Shown in pieces: positions 63,359-64,000 of a DNA stretch of 64,000 nt. Under the pieces are notes generated by a model. It was not told the origin of the DNA. It did not search any database and worked only from the letters and a program-made list of their open reading frames with translations. The stretch comes from Dongia_A sp039808885 (lineage in GTDB: Bacteria > Pseudomonadota > Alphaproteobacteria > Dongiales > Dongiaceae): assembly GCA_039808885.1 (NCBI GenBank), contig JBDHTX010000020.1:14992-78991 (forward strand), in the 5' to 3' direction. The position numbers and the translations under genes are program-made. Position 1 is the stretch's first letter; each line of letters opens with the position of its first letter.

Positions 63359-64000
63359 GACGCTCGCTCCTCCTTTCGCTGGCGCTGCTTCCCCTCGCCT
63401 TCGCCGCACCGGCCGGGGCGGAGGACAATCTGCGCGAAGTCTATTTCCTCGACCTGGTCAAGAGCCGCACCGGCGACACCATCGTCGTCGAAGCCGATCC
63501 CGACACCGAGATCCTGGTGTTCAACGGCGGCGAGCTGGCGCTCGACAACCGCAACCTGATCGTCGTCGCCCGCCACGCGCGCATCGACGCCGACACGCGC
63601 ATCAAGTCCTTCGGGCTGGTCACCCGCCTGCCGCGTCCGGGGCGCCCGCCCCAGGCCGAGGCAGGCGCGGATGGGGCCGAACCCGGCGCCGCGGGCGCCG
63701 ACGGCACCACGGGAACGCCGGGCGCCGCCGGCGACAATGGCAGCGCGGCGGGTAAGGTCGTGCTCAGGATCGGCGAGATCGCCGGCAAGGGCCGGCTGAT
63801 CGTCAATCTGGACGGCCAGGATGGCGGCAAGGGCCAGGAAGGCGGCCAGGGTGGCGATGGCGGCAAGGGCGCCGACGGCAAGGCGGGCAAATGCGGCGCC
63901 GAGCCGATGCAGGCCGGCGGCGACGGCGGCTGGGGCGGCTTCGGCGGCCAGGGCGGTCCCGGCGGCCGCGGCGGCAACGGCGGCATCCTGATCTATGCCG
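63355..64000 (+). CDS. Exported collagen-like Gly-rich protein, 3' end outside window
   Basis: 215 codons are visible and the frame is open at the window end. A signal peptide (MRRSLLLSLALLPLAFAAPA, cut near AGA-EDN) is followed by a short beta-like domain (TEILVFNGGELALDNRNLIV). Then come two Gly-X-Y-like blocks, about residues 102-132 (GADGTTGTPGAAGDNG) and 151-211 (GGQGGDGGKGADGKAGKCG), separated by a strand segment KVVLRIGEIAGKGRLIVNL. The start ATG overlaps the stop of the 967-residue gene, so both are made together. It is likely extracellular or outer-surface. I recognise no named family. Confidence 0.8.
   Translation, partial: MRRSLLLSLALLPLAFAAPAGAEDNLREVYFLDLVKSRTGDTIVVEADPDTEILVFNGGELALDNRNLIVVARHARIDADTRIKSFGLVTRLPRPGRPPQAEAGADGAEPGAAGADGTTGTPGAAGDNGSAAGKVVLRIGEIAGKGRLIVNLDGQDGGKGQEGGQGGDGGKGADGKAGKCGAEPMQAGGDGGWGGFGGQGGPGGRGGNGGILIYA

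Noticed and set aside
60389..63409. Minus-strand open frame of about 1,000 codons opposite the large exported-protein gene
   Set aside because: The plus strand has a signal peptide and a start/stop overlap with the next gene; the minus frame is a low-complexity shadow.

Overview
The window is high-GC DNA, dense with genes and with little intergenic space. Gene content points to an alphaproteobacterium, probably of the Rhodospirillales: GatCAB amidotransferase, two PAS_5-type proteins, a Tat-dependent (clade I) nosZ cluster with nosX, and fused PutA. The order-level placement is inference. No CRISPR array, insertion sequence or phage gene was seen, and no hairpin followed by a clear T-run that I would call a terminator.

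Layout. 0-8.5 kb holds the start of a thiolase, a dihydroorotase-like amidohydrolase, a DUF465 protein, a PAS_5 protein, a diguanylate cyclase, purEK behind a promoter with a palindrome, a chemotaxis receptor and an ATP-grasp-like protein. 8.5-14.6 kb holds putA, a haloacetate dehalogenase-type hydrolase, a divergent HxlR regulator/membrane-protein pair around a palindromic operator, and a second PAS_5 protein. 14.9-17.7 kb is a lower-GC cassette (cupin, tautomerase, aldo/keto reductase) with a divergent LysR regulator and a T-N11-A site. 17.8-31.3 kb is mostly housekeeping: gatCAB, an Lrp regulator and LysE exporter joined by a tandem repeat, glmUS, gph, a Popeye-like membrane protein, a DUF3108 protein, tRNA-Val and a DMT exporter. 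31.3-38.7 kb is a minus-strand sugar-type ABC uptake and catabolic cluster that contains a fatty acid desaturase. A gene-poor kilobase and a DJ-1/PfpI protein follow.

40.5-52.1 kb is a complete nitrous oxide reduction locus. A Cys-rich exported protein, nosR, nosZ, nosD, nosF, nosY, nosL and nosX run on the minus strand, mostly with 4-bp start/stop overlaps. Two overlapping Crp/Fnr-type regulator genes diverge from them, and a c-type cytochrome gene follows on the minus strand. FNR-like boxes lie in the divergent promoter region and before the cytochrome gene. NosZ reduces N2O. NosR and probably the cytochrome feed electrons. NosDFY and NosL mature the copper site. NosX is expected to flavinylate NosR.

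52.2-64 kb holds a ligD remnant broken by a large internal deletion, an acyltransferase-like/ATP-grasp pair likely acting at the envelope, an EAL protein, an oxidoreductase-LacI operon with a clear operator, and an exported two-gene unit. That unit is a 967-residue secreted protein translationally coupled to a collagen-like Gly-rich protein that runs off the window. It is the best candidate here for an undescribed system.
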